The notes beneath the pieces are model-generated. The model was not told the DNA's origin. It saw only the letters and a program-made list of their open reading frames with translations, and made no database searches. Shown piece by piece: positions 32,971-42,434 of a stretch of 64,000 bases of DNA; position 1 is the first letter of the stretch, and each line of letters begins with the position of its first letter. Source of the stretch: Cryoendolithus antarcticus. Lineage: Eukaryota; Ascomycota; Dothideomycetes; Cladosporiales; Cladosporiaceae. The DNA is taken from assembly GCA_002077065.1 (NCBI GenBank), contig NAJO01000032.1, positions 62,001-126,000 on the forward strand. Reading direction: 5' to 3'. A program made the position numbers and the translations under genes.

Positions 32971-33373
32971 TATACGGCCCCTCAGTGTAGCGCTCGAACT
33001 CTTCGACTCTTGATGATGGCTGGCGTCGACTTACTGGGGCCTGCTGCCGGCAGCTGGACCGCATTAAGCGACACAGACTGTGCGCATGGCGTGTCTAGGC
33101 AATGAAAGCTGAATAAAAAATGAATGATGAGGGAAAGTAAAGGGTAGGCACTTCGCAACGCCGCGACACCGCGCAATGAAGCTCGTCCAGTCGATGATCT
33201 GAGATCTCCGGTCAACATGAAAAAGCAAAAGGTACTACCCTGGTGAGTTCGCGGCCAGGAAGGCATCGCTGGTATATGTGGGGAAGGTGTGATCGATCTG
33301 GAGCTTGGTGTTGAAAGGTATGGTACACTTCGGATCTACGTCGCACGACTACAAGTATGCACAATCGCAACGC
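32971..33373. other. Intergenic: 32970-gene promoter and ATP synthase delta 3' side
   Basis: Nothing supported beyond leader and trailer sequence; the region includes an A-rich run around 33113-33140. Confidence 0.5.
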
Positions 33374-34206
33374 CTACTTCAGGGCAGCTTGCAAGCTCTC
33401 GAGCACCTGCGACACAATGTTAGTCACCACTCATGATCCATTACAGGAACATCGTCTGCGTATATGTGGCTTACCTCAAGTTCCACCTGCGCCTCCGCAA
33501 TATCGTGCGCGCTCCCACTACCACTAGCAATCTTCTGCGCCTCCGTGATCTGATTCCTCACATTTTCTGTGCTGAAGTCCTCGAGCGGGAAGCCTTCGAC
33601 TGCATTGATGCTGAGCACTGAGCCGGGTTGCACGGTCGCGAAACCGCCAGAGACTGCACATCGCGTTAGTTCCGAGTGTCCCGACTGGTTGTAATATGTT
33701 GTTCAGACGCACGGAAGAACTGCTTGCTTCCACCAGCCTCCTCAATGATCTCCACGAGGCCAGGCTTGAGCTGCTCGATGGACGGGACGTGCTGGGCTAG
33801 GATACCCATCTCGCCGGACTCGGCGGGGAGGTTGACTTGAACGCTGCGGTGTATGTTAGTCCTTGCTACTCTTTCCATCGCATCATGTCTCCGCGGTATC
33901 ATGGATGGTGAACATACACATCCTGCGATTTGTAGATAGCCTGCAACACCTCGATATTAGCATTCTGCACTTCACTCTTCACAACCTGCCCTCCACCCTC
34001 CCTACTCCTGCCACGTCTCCAGTGCTCCGTTATGCTCACCCCGCTTTCTACACATCCCCTCAGGGAGGAGCACAACATACCTGATGCGGCAGCGCCAAAC
34101 TCAACCGAATCTTGTCCGGCGCGACATCCGCGTAGCCTCGTCTTTGCAGCGTACGCACAGCTCCAGTGGCTTTCGCAGCCGCGCGGGCGATTCGAAGAGA
34201 GTTCAT
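33374..34206 (-). CDS. ATP16: Mitochondrial F1-ATP synthase delta subunit
   Basis: Five exons (34206-34081, 33940-33918, 33843-33713, 33653-33475, 33406-33374) encode 163 residues; the second exon is only 23 nt. Introns are 140, 74, 59 and 68 nt. All four joins keep the family reading: LSLALPHQ-AIYKSQDV-VQVNLPAESGEMG, then KQFF-LSGGFATVQPGS, then AQVELEV-LESLQAALK. The N-terminus MNSLRIARAAAKATGAV...RRGYA is a classic matrix presequence. The mature protein has the N-terminal beta-sandwich (ESGEMGILAQHVPSIEQLKPG) and the C-terminal helical hairpin (ENVRNQITEAQKIASG). It is part of the F1 central stalk (homologue of bacterial epsilon) in the inner membrane. Five exons in a 500-nt coding sequence is the densest splicing in the window. 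Confidence 0.96.
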
Positions 34207-34572
34207 TGTGGGTATATGACTGAGACAAAAGCAAAGACTTGAGAATCAATGGCTATGGAGCTTGAGGTTCGAGGAAGGAGGTTCGGCTTGCCATCGGCTA
34301 CTTCCGTGCGAAAGAGCCGATGTCACGTGCGGGCAATTCAATGGACAATATGCACTGGACGACAATGAACCCATTGGTGCCCTTCTCCTTGGAACAAACT
34401 CCATGGTGGTGGCAGTTGAAGAAGAATGTAACAGCACGAGCGCCATAGTCATATCTATCGTATCGGGTGGGTATCTGCAAGTAATCCCTCGATCTACACA
34501 CGAGCAAGTATCCTACTTCCACCCTACCCCAATGCTCCCTCCCCGTCAAACACCGCAAGCCAATACAAATCA
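34207..34572. other. Intergenic spacer
   Basis: Promoter side of ATP16 and 3' side of the b561-like gene. The open stretch seen on both strands has no family features. Confidence 0.55.
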
Positions 34573-37371
34573 TCACTCAAACTCCACTTTCTGCCCCGCC
34601 TGCCTTCTTGCTCTCTCCGCCCGTCTCCGTTTCCGATTATCGGCAAAAGCGCTCAAATCCGTCCCAGTCCCCGCATCAGTCCCATACGCCCCGCCCGGCG
34701 GACTGCCTACAGCATTACTCAACCCGCTCCCAGCCATAGGCACAGGCGGTCTCGCACCAGGAGGACTCATGCCCAGACTCTGCGGACTCTCACTATGAGT
34801 AGGCACGCGAGGGGGAGGAGGAAGGTTTAGTTCGGAGGGTGGACGATTGGAGCCGGCGACGCTGCTCATTGCTGGGGGTGGGGGGACGTTGGTAATAGGT
34901 TGTTGGGCTGAGGAGCGGACTGGCACGGCGCCGTTGCGGCGGTAGCGTCTATTGCTGCCAGGTGGTGCGTCGGATTCGAGGCCAGAGGAGACGGAGGATG
35001 TGCGGCGACGGCGGGAGTTGCGACGTTCTTGTCGGCGAGCAGCAGCTGCGGCGCTGGACGTGTCGTCTGGCAGACGCTGAAAGGTTACTGCGTCGTCGCG
35101 CATTTGCACGTGTACGCGCACAGGCGATGTGGGCGCCGCGGAGCTGCCGAGTTGCGAGACGGAGGTGCGGCTGAATGTGCCTTGTTCGGGCGGGCGCATG
35201 CGGTTCCGCGAGTCGTCTCTTGAGTGATAGCGGGAGGGTGACTGGGAGTTCGTGCGTTGGCCTGAGGTCATGAGCGTTGCCGCGCCAGTGCTAGGTCCTG
35301 AAGTCACGGTAGGATCAGTCGTGACTGTCCGGCCGTATGCGCTGCCTTCGTTTGCGAGGGTGTTCTGCTGGACTAGTCTTGATGGGTCCGGCTCCACGGC
35401 GCCTGTTGGCATGTATGCTGAGCCTGGGATTGGCGGTGCATACGCGCCTGGTCGGATGCCACCGGGAGGAGGTCCAGGCGGTGGAGGAGGCAGGACATAG
35501 CCCTGTTCCGTGACATCGTGCCTGCTGTTCGTCGAGACCATCCCCATTGGCGGTACCAAATCTGCTCCAGGTGGAAGAGGCGGCGCGTTGGTGTTCACTC
35601 CGTTGAACCGCGTTCTCGACAATTCAGGATTGCTTCCCCGACCAGCGTCTTGCGTAGCACCTGTCAAGACAGTCTCGGACACACTAGGTCGCCGGCCATC
35701 CTGCCGCCGCGGATAGTTCATCGAATTGCGTCTGTTGTAACCATCAGCCTCCTCCATCTCCTGTCGCCTTCGGCCGTCGATTCGCTGATTGTCATTGCGT
35801 TGCTTTCGTGCCTTGTTCCACTCCCGGAACCCAGCAAGTGCACCGAATGTCGCGATGCTATTTCTCAAGGTATGTGGTCGATCGCCCTCGAGCCTCGACT
35901 CCTCGACGCTGTCTCTACTGTCGTACGAGTACATGTCTGTGCTTTGCCGTCCGAGTCTCGAGGGTCGGCTTGGCGTGAAGCCAGAAGCTGGTGGGCCTGC
36001 CATTGGAGGCATCATAGCGCCACCTTCTGGCATTGGTCCGTGACTTCGCATCTGATCGCCCGGCGAGAACGGCGCCTCGCCATTCTGCACTCTGCTGATA
36101 TCAGTCCTGCTCACCATGTTCTGATTCCCACCAAGAGGTGGTCTGTATTCTGTACGTTCCACGTATTCTTCGTCCCGTCGTTTCCGGCCGAGCATACGTC
36201 CGAGCAAAGCGCCTGCTCCCACGCCTGCGCCGACTCCCAGAACTCGATTTCGCCATGTATTCCGTGGAGGCGACGCACTGTACTTCTCGTCTTCCCAGGA
36301 CTCGGGTGAGAGTCTGCTGTCGTCCGGCCTCCGCCGCGAGCCGGATCGCACAGGTGTCATCGCGCTCGCACCAACCGGTGGTCGACTTGACGAGCGATGC
36401 CTCGCAATATCGGGTGCAGGCATCCTGTTCTCATCGTACTGCGACTCGGGGTCCACTCTCCGATCACCGCGCTCTTCCCGCTGGTTCCCTCGTCTATGCT
36501 TCCAAGCCTCATACGCGCCCAGTGCGCCTCCTGCTGCGAGCAAATTACGACCCCAATGGCTCGTCTTCTCTTCCCGCTGCGGTCTTCGCCGATCGTCTTG
36601 CGTGAAGTCCGTTCTTGAGCCAGACAGGTAGCTCCCGTTGTAGTCGGTGTATGATCCTCCATCGCTGCCTTGTCTACCGAACACAGCCAGTCCCTGCTTA
36701 TGCCTGTAGTCCAGTACCAGGTACGTTATCAATAGCAGAAACCCATAAAGCGCATACAAGATGAACAGCACCTTTGGGCTCCCATACAGCGTCAAACCCA
36801 GCGCAATCTGCACAATCGCCAGTATCGCGATGCTCCTCCCAAATATTCTGTGCACCCACACCTTCTTCGGCAACCCCCGTGGTGGAGCATCCCTCTTCCT
36901 CTCTCTTCCATACATCCACCAGCCGTATAGGAACTGCACCAGCACCAGTGTATATATCGCAACTCCGATGCCATGATGTGGATTCGTCAACGACCTCTCC
37001 GGTCCCACCGCGAACCATCCCAGCACCAACACCACAGTCGTAAGCAACACCACCACAATCTGAATATACACATGTAGTCGAAAACTCAGATGCTTTCTAG
37101 GTCCAAACTTTGCTATGAAGATCGCCAGTGGTACCAAGCCCAAGAATACAATCGCTGCGAGGATCGCATGACCGCGGATGAGGGTGTGGTACTGGGGTAA
37201 GTCGCGGAAGCGGTTGCCCATGCCGTTGTACTGCATTGTGGCGAAGTTCAGGCCCACGAGGTTGGGGAGGAGGAAGTCATTTCGTGAGCTGTCCCAGGTG
37301 CCGTCGCCGACTGTGAGAGTGCCGCTGGAATATACCGAGCTCCCGGCGGGGGAGAGGGAGTCGGTTGACAT
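34573..37371 (-). CDS. Cytochrome b561-like membrane protein with long disordered tail
   Basis: Single exon, 932 residues. Residues about 60-235 hold five membrane segments with conserved histidines at haem-ligand positions: LIRGHAILAAIVFLG, SFRLHVYIQIVVVLL, NPHHGIGVAIYTLVLVQFLY, WVHRIFGRSIAILAIVQIAL and a last segment without His. This is the cytochrome b561/ferric-reductase transmembrane layout, which carries electrons from cytosolic ascorbate-like donors across a membrane. The remaining 700 residues are cytosolic-looking, rich in Arg/Pro/Ser, and contain three Gly-rich hydrophobic patches each followed by basic residues (LLAAGGALGAYEAWKHRR, LGVGAGVGAGALLGRMLGRK, TFGALAGFREWNKARKQR). No signal peptide or DOMON domain precedes the core. 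Electron acceptor unknown. Confidence 0.85.
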   Translation of the reverse strand: MSTDSLSPAGSSVYSSGTLTVGDGTWDSSRNDFLLPNLVGLNFATMQYNGMGNRFRDLPQYHTLIRGHAILAAIVFLGLVPLAIFIAKFGPRKHLSFRLHVYIQIVVVLLTTVVLVLGWFAVGPERSLTNPHHGIGVAIYTLVLVQFLYGWWMYGRERKRDAPPRGLPKKVWVHRIFGRSIAILAIVQIALGLTLYGSPKVLFILYALYGFLLLITYLVLDYRHKQGLAVFGRQGSDGGSYTDYNGSYLSGSRTDFTQDDRRRPQREEKTSHWGRNLLAAGGALGAYEAWKHRRGNQREERGDRRVDPESQYDENRMPAPDIARHRSSSRPPVGASAMTPVRSGSRRRPDDSRLSPESWEDEKYSASPPRNTWRNRVLGVGAGVGAGALLGRMLGRKRRDEEYVERTEYRPPLGGNQNMVSRTDISRVQNGEAPFSPGDQMRSHGPMPEGGAMMPPMAGPPASGFTPSRPSRLGRQSTDMYSYDSRDSVEESRLEGDRPHTLRNSIATFGALAGFREWNKARKQRNDNQRIDGRRRQEMEEADGYNRRNSMNYPRRQDGRRPSVSETVLTGATQDAGRGSNPELSRTRFNGVNTNAPPLPPGADLVPPMGMVSTNSRHDVTEQGYVLPPPPPGPPPGGIRPGAYAPPIPGSAYMPTGAVEPDPSRLVQQNTLANEGSAYGRTVTTDPTVTSGPSTGAATLMTSGQRTNSQSPSRYHSRDDSRNRMRPPEQGTFSRTSVSQLGSSAAPTSPVRVHVQMRDDAVTFQRLPDDTSSAAAAARRQERRNSRRRRTSSVSSGLESDAPPGSNRRYRRNGAVPVRSSAQQPITNVPPPPAMSSVAGSNRPPSELNLPPPPRVPTHSESPQSLGMSPPGARPPVPMAGSGLSNAVGSPPGGAYGTDAGTGTDLSAFADNRKRRRAERARRQAGQKVEFE

Positions 37372-37957
37372 GGCGGCGGAGGGTGTTGGAGTGCGCCGAG
37401 TGGCAGCTGAGGGTGTTGCTGCTGCGCTATCGCACGCCCATCATGTTCCTGGAGATCGAGTGCTGATCCAGTATTGTCCTCTCACCGACCTCTCTCTTCT
37501 CCAGCACGTTTAGTCTGAGGTGTTCTCCAGGCGCTGTGCTTGTTGCCGGCAAGTCGCAAACTCCAGTGAAAGATCCAGTGCGTGAACGATATGATGCCTG
37601 CAATTTCGAAGCTCTATAGCGATTGCGTACTCTCCCTCTACAACAGTGGCAAGATACCGACAGCCATCATGCTAGCTCCATGCACGTCGTTGTCCAAAAG
37701 TTGATGATTTGTCCCACTTTCCTTCCCGGTATCCACAGCAACTGCAAGCAACTGCAATCGCTACTGGCCAGCACCCGACGCTAACGAAAGCTTAGCTCTC
37801 GTTTCAGCTCGAGCAGGTATGCATGATAGGTGAAACATGGTCGGATATGTAGACTTCATGACCGTTCTGTGTTCTTAAGAAAGCAGTACGAAGTGAGGTC
37901 CGAAAAGGCTTGATGAGGTGTGGTGTACATTCCTGTCGGACATCTGAGGCTTGGCGC
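37372..37957. other. Intergenic: b561-like promoter and TPR gene 3' side
   Basis: No supported gene; open frames here overlap the 3' end of the TPR gene in the wrong frame. Confidence 0.6.
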
Positions 37958-39451
37958 TCAACTACTCTGCAGGATATTGTACATCTCCTCCGCACCGTGA
38001 TCATCAAGCAGTCCGTCCTCGACAAGCCCACCGAGAGCCACGCCATGCTCCGTCTGATCACCAGTCGTAGCACTGCCGCCGTGTGAAATGCGAACCAGCG
38101 CATCGAATAAAGCTGCCCGTTGCGAGCTCTGCTCCACAATTTCCTCGTCACCAAGCACACGGCCGTGTTGCATTGCGCCTTTGTAAAATGTCCGCGCATT
38201 AGACAGCAAAGTCGCGGCACTGTTATGTATCGCGTCAGATATTCCAGCTCCATGCATAGTGGCAAACCGGTAGCGCAAGACCTCAGTATCGGCTTTGAGC
38301 TCGTAGATCCTGGCCTTCCTCTCACGTGCATCATCCGTGCCGAGTCCGGCAGCGGCACTCAACAGCGTTTGCGCGGCGGTAAGCTGGCCCCAGCAGTAAA
38401 CGCCATCGATATAGCCCGCCTCAACTTCGCGATCGAGTGCGGTCAGCACAACTTCCTGCCTCGCCTGTGCCTCTGCGAAGAGCGCATGCGCGCTCAATTC
38501 TTTCCCGGGAAAATTGAAAACTTGGAGTTGCTCGATGGCTGCCCGCAGATCGATTTTGTAGGCGCTAAATCGCGCATCCGTCAGCCCTGCAAAGAATATG
38601 GCGCGGTCTAGTGCTGTGGATAGTCTGGCGGAGCCTTGATCACTCTCTGGCAGTAGGGCGATGTAGCGTGGAGCCTTGTCTTCCGTCAGTCCTTCTGCCA
38701 TGTTTGCTAGCGTATCGTATTCGGATGAGTCGTCAATGGCAACGAGCGTCGTCAACGCTGCAAGAGAGGCATGAACAGTGTCGAGGAGATCGCCCGCAGA
38801 GATTGGCGCGACGATCGTTGCAGTCTGCTCCTCTCCCGACGAGCTACCCTTAGATGCATCCGTTGAGTCACCAATCGGAACCGCATCCTCCATCTCCTCG
38901 ATCTGCGCCTCAGAATCGATCCTCTGCTGCTCAAACATCATCTCTTGCTTACCCAAGCAAGCAGACAGTACCTCCAGCGCCTCATGCAGCAGCTCAGCTG
39001 GTTTCTCTCCATCTTCATCACCTTCTCCATGCAATGTCTCAGCGAGACTAGTCAGCACCTGCGCAGTGTTGAACAGCGCATCAACATTCTCTCCATCGAG
39101 CCTCAATACTTTTCGATGATCCTCAAGAGCAGTATGTAGCAGCGTCTCCAGTGATGCAGCAATGTGAGGTACCAGAGCAGGCTGCTGAGAGAGCTCAAGC
39201 ATGAGACGAGCTTTGTTGTAAGCTAGGTTGAAGTTCTGCGGATGCTTTGATAGACCTCGCTCGTAAAGTTCGAGTGCTCGTGTGAACGCTCTGGCTGATT
39301 TCGCTGGGTCGCCGGCACGCCATTTGCCCCCGGCTTCTTCCTCGAAGTCGGCAGCTTCTTGGAATTCGTCTGCTGTCTGGGGCTCGGCGGACTTTGCTTT
39401 GACTTTTTTGGGTGGTGGCCGAGTGAATTGTTTGGGTTTGCTGTTGGGCAT
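37958..39451 (-). CDS. TPR-repeat protein of unknown function
   Basis: Single exon, 497 residues. The basic N-terminus MPNSKPKQFTRPPPKKVKAK could be a nuclear signal. Residues 30-170 contain tetratricopeptide-type helix pairs: RAFTRALELYERGLSKHP with NFNLAYNKARLMLEL, then LETLLHTALEDHRKVLRLD with NVDALFNTAQVLTSLAETL, and HEALEVLSACLGKQ. After an acidic, Ser-rich linker (about 175-215) another helical array runs to about residue 440. The C-terminus HGAEEMYNILQSS is short and ordered. Proteins of this fold act as assembly chaperones or scaffolds; a dedicated ribosomal-protein chaperone such as Acl4 is one possibility, but I see no motif that decides it. Divergent from 6-phosphogluconolactonase. 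Confidence 0.8.
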   Translation of the reverse strand: MPNSKPKQFTRPPPKKVKAKSAEPQTADEFQEAADFEEEAGGKWRAGDPAKSARAFTRALELYERGLSKHPQNFNLAYNKARLMLELSQQPALVPHIAASLETLLHTALEDHRKVLRLDGENVDALFNTAQVLTSLAETLHGEGDEDGEKPAELLHEALEVLSACLGKQEMMFEQQRIDSEAQIEEMEDAVPIGDSTDASKGSSSGEEQTATIVAPISAGDLLDTVHASLAALTTLVAIDDSSEYDTLANMAEGLTEDKAPRYIALLPESDQGSARLSTALDRAIFFAGLTDARFSAYKIDLRAAIEQLQVFNFPGKELSAHALFAEAQARQEVVLTALDREVEAGYIDGVYCWGQLTAAQTLLSAAAGLGTDDARERKARIYELKADTEVLRYRFATMHGAGISDAIHNSAATLLSNARTFYKGAMQHGRVLGDEEIVEQSSQRAALFDALVRISHGGSATTGDQTEHGVALGGLVEDGLLDDHGAEEMYNILQSS

Positions 39452-40050
39452 GGTAGTGTTGGTTTCAGTTGCAGGAAGTGGCGAAGTAATTCGGTCCGGA
39501 GATTTACGCCTTCAGTGTTCCAGTGTTTTGCTTTCTCAACAATCTTCTTGATCCAATTATTGTTGTCTCCGCCTACTCACGCTGATCAAACATTTCGGCT
39601 TGGCGCATGTTTTCTCGGATGGATGATCCAAATTCTGCCGCCGGCAGTTCGTGCCGAAGTTGTGGAACTTGACCGCATTGGAGGCGCCGTTGCTTGAACA
39701 TAATACAGCAACGGCTTTCAGAACATCGAGGGCTTATTCGGAATCAGGCGGCTTAATCAAGAACGACGACAGATGCCTCAGCTTTGGCGACAACCTCGAG
39801 CTTGGCCTGGTCGGAGCGATCAAGGCAGATCTGCAAGCCGCCGAGAATGGCCGGGGTTGTCTGACTTCGTCATAGCACGTTTCTGCTATTTCGCCAGGTA
39901 CCCACCGCGCCGGACATCACTCCACGCCATGATTGCAAGGTAACAGTTGTTCTTCTTAATCCCCTCCGAGAAATCACCTCGCAAGCCTTATCAAGACACA
40001 TCCGCCCTCCATCCACCTTCACCAGCGTTGAGAAAAGTCCGATATTCACA
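39452..40050. other. Divergent promoter region TPR gene / 6-phosphogluconolactonase
   Basis: 599-bp spacer between divergent starts. A 74-codon open stretch near 39651-39875 has no family features. Confidence 0.6.
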
Positions 40051-40848
40051 ATGGGCCACCCACCCTCCCTCTTCTCCTTCCCCACCACCGCCGACCTAGC
40101 CCCAAACCTCCGCACCTACATCCTCGCCGCGCAAGCCGAGTCCCTCAAACGGCACAACACTTTCCGCGTCGCTGTCTCCGGGGGCTCCCTGCCGAAAACG
40201 CTCGCGCAAGCGCTGCTCTCGAAACCAAACCCCGAGAATCCGGACGATAAACCCGAGTTCGACAAATGGGAAGTCTTCTATGCGGATGAGCGATGCGTGC
40301 CGCTGGACCATGAGGATTCGAATCATCGCTTGGTGAGGCAGGAGTGGCTTGATAAGATACCTGAGGACTTGGGACAGCCGAAGGTGCATCATATTGATGT
40401 GGGGAATTTGGACGATCCGCAGGAGGCGGCAGATTCGTATGAGAAGGCACTCGTGTCTGTGTTCGCGTCGCGGGACAGCGTGAGAGTGCCTGGCTTCGAT
40501 CTACTTCTGCTGGGCTGTGGTCCGGACGGGCATACGTGTTCGCTGTTCCCGGGATACCCACAGCTAAGGGAGACTGATGCCTGGGTGCTTGCTATTGAGG
40601 ATTCGCCGAAGCCCCCACCTAAAAGGATCACGTTGAGCCTGCCTGTGGTGGTTGCGGCAGCGAGGATCGCGTTCGTGGCGACGGGAGAGGGCAAGAAGGA
40701 CATTCTGAAGAAGATCTTGGAGACAGACGAGGGACGACAGCTGCCATGTGGATTGATCAATGAGCAGGCTGGAGACAAAGTGAGCTGGTTCTGCGATGCT
40801 GCGGCTACGACAGGCATCACATTTCCGCGAAGGGGGAGCGTGATATAG
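40051..40848 (+). CDS. 6-phosphogluconolactonase
   Basis: Single exon, 265 residues, normal for the family. Motifs in order: VAVSGGSLPKTLAQAL (residues 42-57), VFYADERCVPLDHEDSNHRL (74-93), HIDVGNL, and FDLLLLGCGPDGHTCSLFPG (150-169), which together form the phosphosugar-binding site; SLPVVVAAARIAFVATG closes the fold. It hydrolyses 6-phosphogluconolactone to 6-phosphogluconate, the second step of the oxidative pentose phosphate path, and is cytosolic (no signal or transit peptide). The start is the first ATG and leaves a short N-terminus typical of fungal enzymes. Yeast homologues are the SOL proteins; I do not assign a symbol because paralogues are not distinguishable. Confidence 0.95.
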   Translation: MGHPPSLFSFPTTADLAPNLRTYILAAQAESLKRHNTFRVAVSGGSLPKTLAQALLSKPNPENPDDKPEFDKWEVFYADERCVPLDHEDSNHRLVRQEWLDKIPEDLGQPKVHHIDVGNLDDPQEAADSYEKALVSVFASRDSVRVPGFDLLLLGCGPDGHTCSLFPGYPQLRETDAWVLAIEDSPKPPPKRITLSLPVVVAAARIAFVATGEGKKDILKKILETDEGRQLPCGLINEQAGDKVSWFCDAAATTGITFPRRGSVI

Positions 40849-40975
40849 ATGGGAGCAGCTTGCAGTGCTTCGCCCACGCTCTGTGGGCACTACATGTACG
40901 TACACGAGCACATGAGAAATGAAGGGATGACGGCCTCATACCACCGTACGTTTCGACCCTCTATGAGATTACTGA

Positions 40976-41792
40976 TTAGCCCGAAGTCACGTTTGTGTAC
41001 GCCACAATGGCATCATACACATCTTTTGCGCTTTCAAATTGCCCAGCCCAGCACTTCTGAACGACCTCACTACACACGCGTCCCTCTGTCTTCGGAAACT
41101 CACCACTCACGTACAGCTCTTCGACTTCGTCATCGGAATTGTCCGCATAATGTGGTCTTCCAGTGGCAATCGCGTTGGTCACCGAGCCCAGCGCTAAGAC
41201 ATCTCTTCGCCGTGTCGCCGGGTCATCAATTGGGCGCGGCAAGAGATACCTAGCGCTCTCAACAGCGCTGCCTTCCTGATCGCCCAAAGTCGAGCCTGCA
41301 AAGTCAATCAAGCACAGACGCTCGTTGCTCTCGAGCATCTAGTTGCTCAATTGTATATCGCAATGGATGATATCATGAGCTTGCAGCACGCAGAGTGCCT
41401 CCGCAGCATCAGCCATGAGTTGCAATCTACGGTTTGCAGTCAAGTCCAACGTCGCTGCGAGAAAGTCCCTTCAATATACCTCCACTCAAGTAAGCAAAGA
41501 TCAGACGTTTAGACGTACTCCCGGGAAGCAGACAAAGCAGGCGATCATGTCGAGGAAGCGTCTGATAGATATCGTACTCGCGCTAAAGATCACACATCGA
41601 GTCTGAATCGTTCAGGTCATACTGCCGCTTCACGACCTGATCAGAACCATGTTCGCGATCAACTATACCCGAGGTGCCGGCAGAGACCATGTGCCAGCCA
41701 GGCGGAGTCGGTATGATGCCTTCGCCCCAGGTGCTGTTCGCGGTCGAAGCACAGGGGATGCAGTCGTGGTCGCAGGCTGGATCCGAGGACAT
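40976..41792 (-). pseudogene. Decayed protein-kinase-like gene
   Basis: Kinase motifs lie in order on the - strand but in a broken frame. From the ATG at 41792: a glycine-loop-like GTSGIV, VVKRQYD with the ATP-binding Lys, then a TAG at 41585-41583, then REYDIYQTLPRHDRLL (helix C Glu). Near 41465-41480 the frame shifts. The next block has RRLQLMADAAEALCVLQAH and the catalytic loop HCDIQLSN (HxDxxxxN), followed immediately by a second TAG (41341-41339), then LCLIDFAGS (the Asp of DFG) and the rest of the C-lobe to 40976. Two nonsense codons and one frameshift in about 800 bp make a functional enzyme unlikely. The first TAG would be CAG after one transition. It resembles the small kinase-like families that are numerous in Dothideomycetes. 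No intron explains all three breaks. Confidence 0.82.
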
Positions 41793-42434
41793 TTCAGCCC
41801 GGTCTCCGCAATCTGATTATCGTCTCGATAGCGTTGAAGCATCAGCTGCGTTTGGAGTTACCATGACTCTGTTCTTGGAGACCGTGAATAATGAAGATGT
41901 GTCGTGGGTCACTGCCTAAGTAGTGGATGAAAGCTGATTGCGATCTGGAGCCTGTCCCGACTGCAGTCCTAATTGGTGGCGGTCAGTTCAGAGACATATC
42001 ATCAAGACCCGCTGCGGGTGAGCTGGCATAGCTGCAAGATGGCGACTGTGACAAGGTACCATGATGTTGATGAGAGGCACTGTCAAATATGCACACGTCG
42101 AGAGGGCTGTCGTGCCTCAGGCATCATTTCATGCCTCAGACAAACGAATGTGCATTTGCACCTGCACCTTGCCGCCCGCACTGTCGATGTGGCGCAAATG
42201 GCAAGTCGAACGACGCCGAATCCTCGCAATGATCCCACGGTTGCGGCACAATGCATAGGCAACAATGTGGCCCAGTCTGCTGGGTGCGCAGCACCCAAGC
42301 ATGCCCAATAAGTACCTCCCTATGTCCCTCACCTAATTCACCCAAGTATCCTTCCCTACTACACTCATACTGCAGAGTCCACAGTCTGAGCTTAATCCGG
42401 TTGGCGCTATTTCGAGGAAGCCTAACTTGGCGTG
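41793..42434. other. Intergenic: upstream of kinase pseudogene and of 42435 gene
   Basis: No supported gene. A small perfect hairpin (TGGGTGC-GCA-GCACCCA) lies at 42281-42297, without T-rich flank or known function. Confidence 0.5.

Noticed and set aside
35518..36309. 263-codon open frame on the + strand
   Set aside because: Antisense to the b561-like tail, no recognisable features.
42281..42297. Small perfect hairpin as terminator or RNA element
   Set aside because: Seven-base stem without T-run or conserved context; likely chance.
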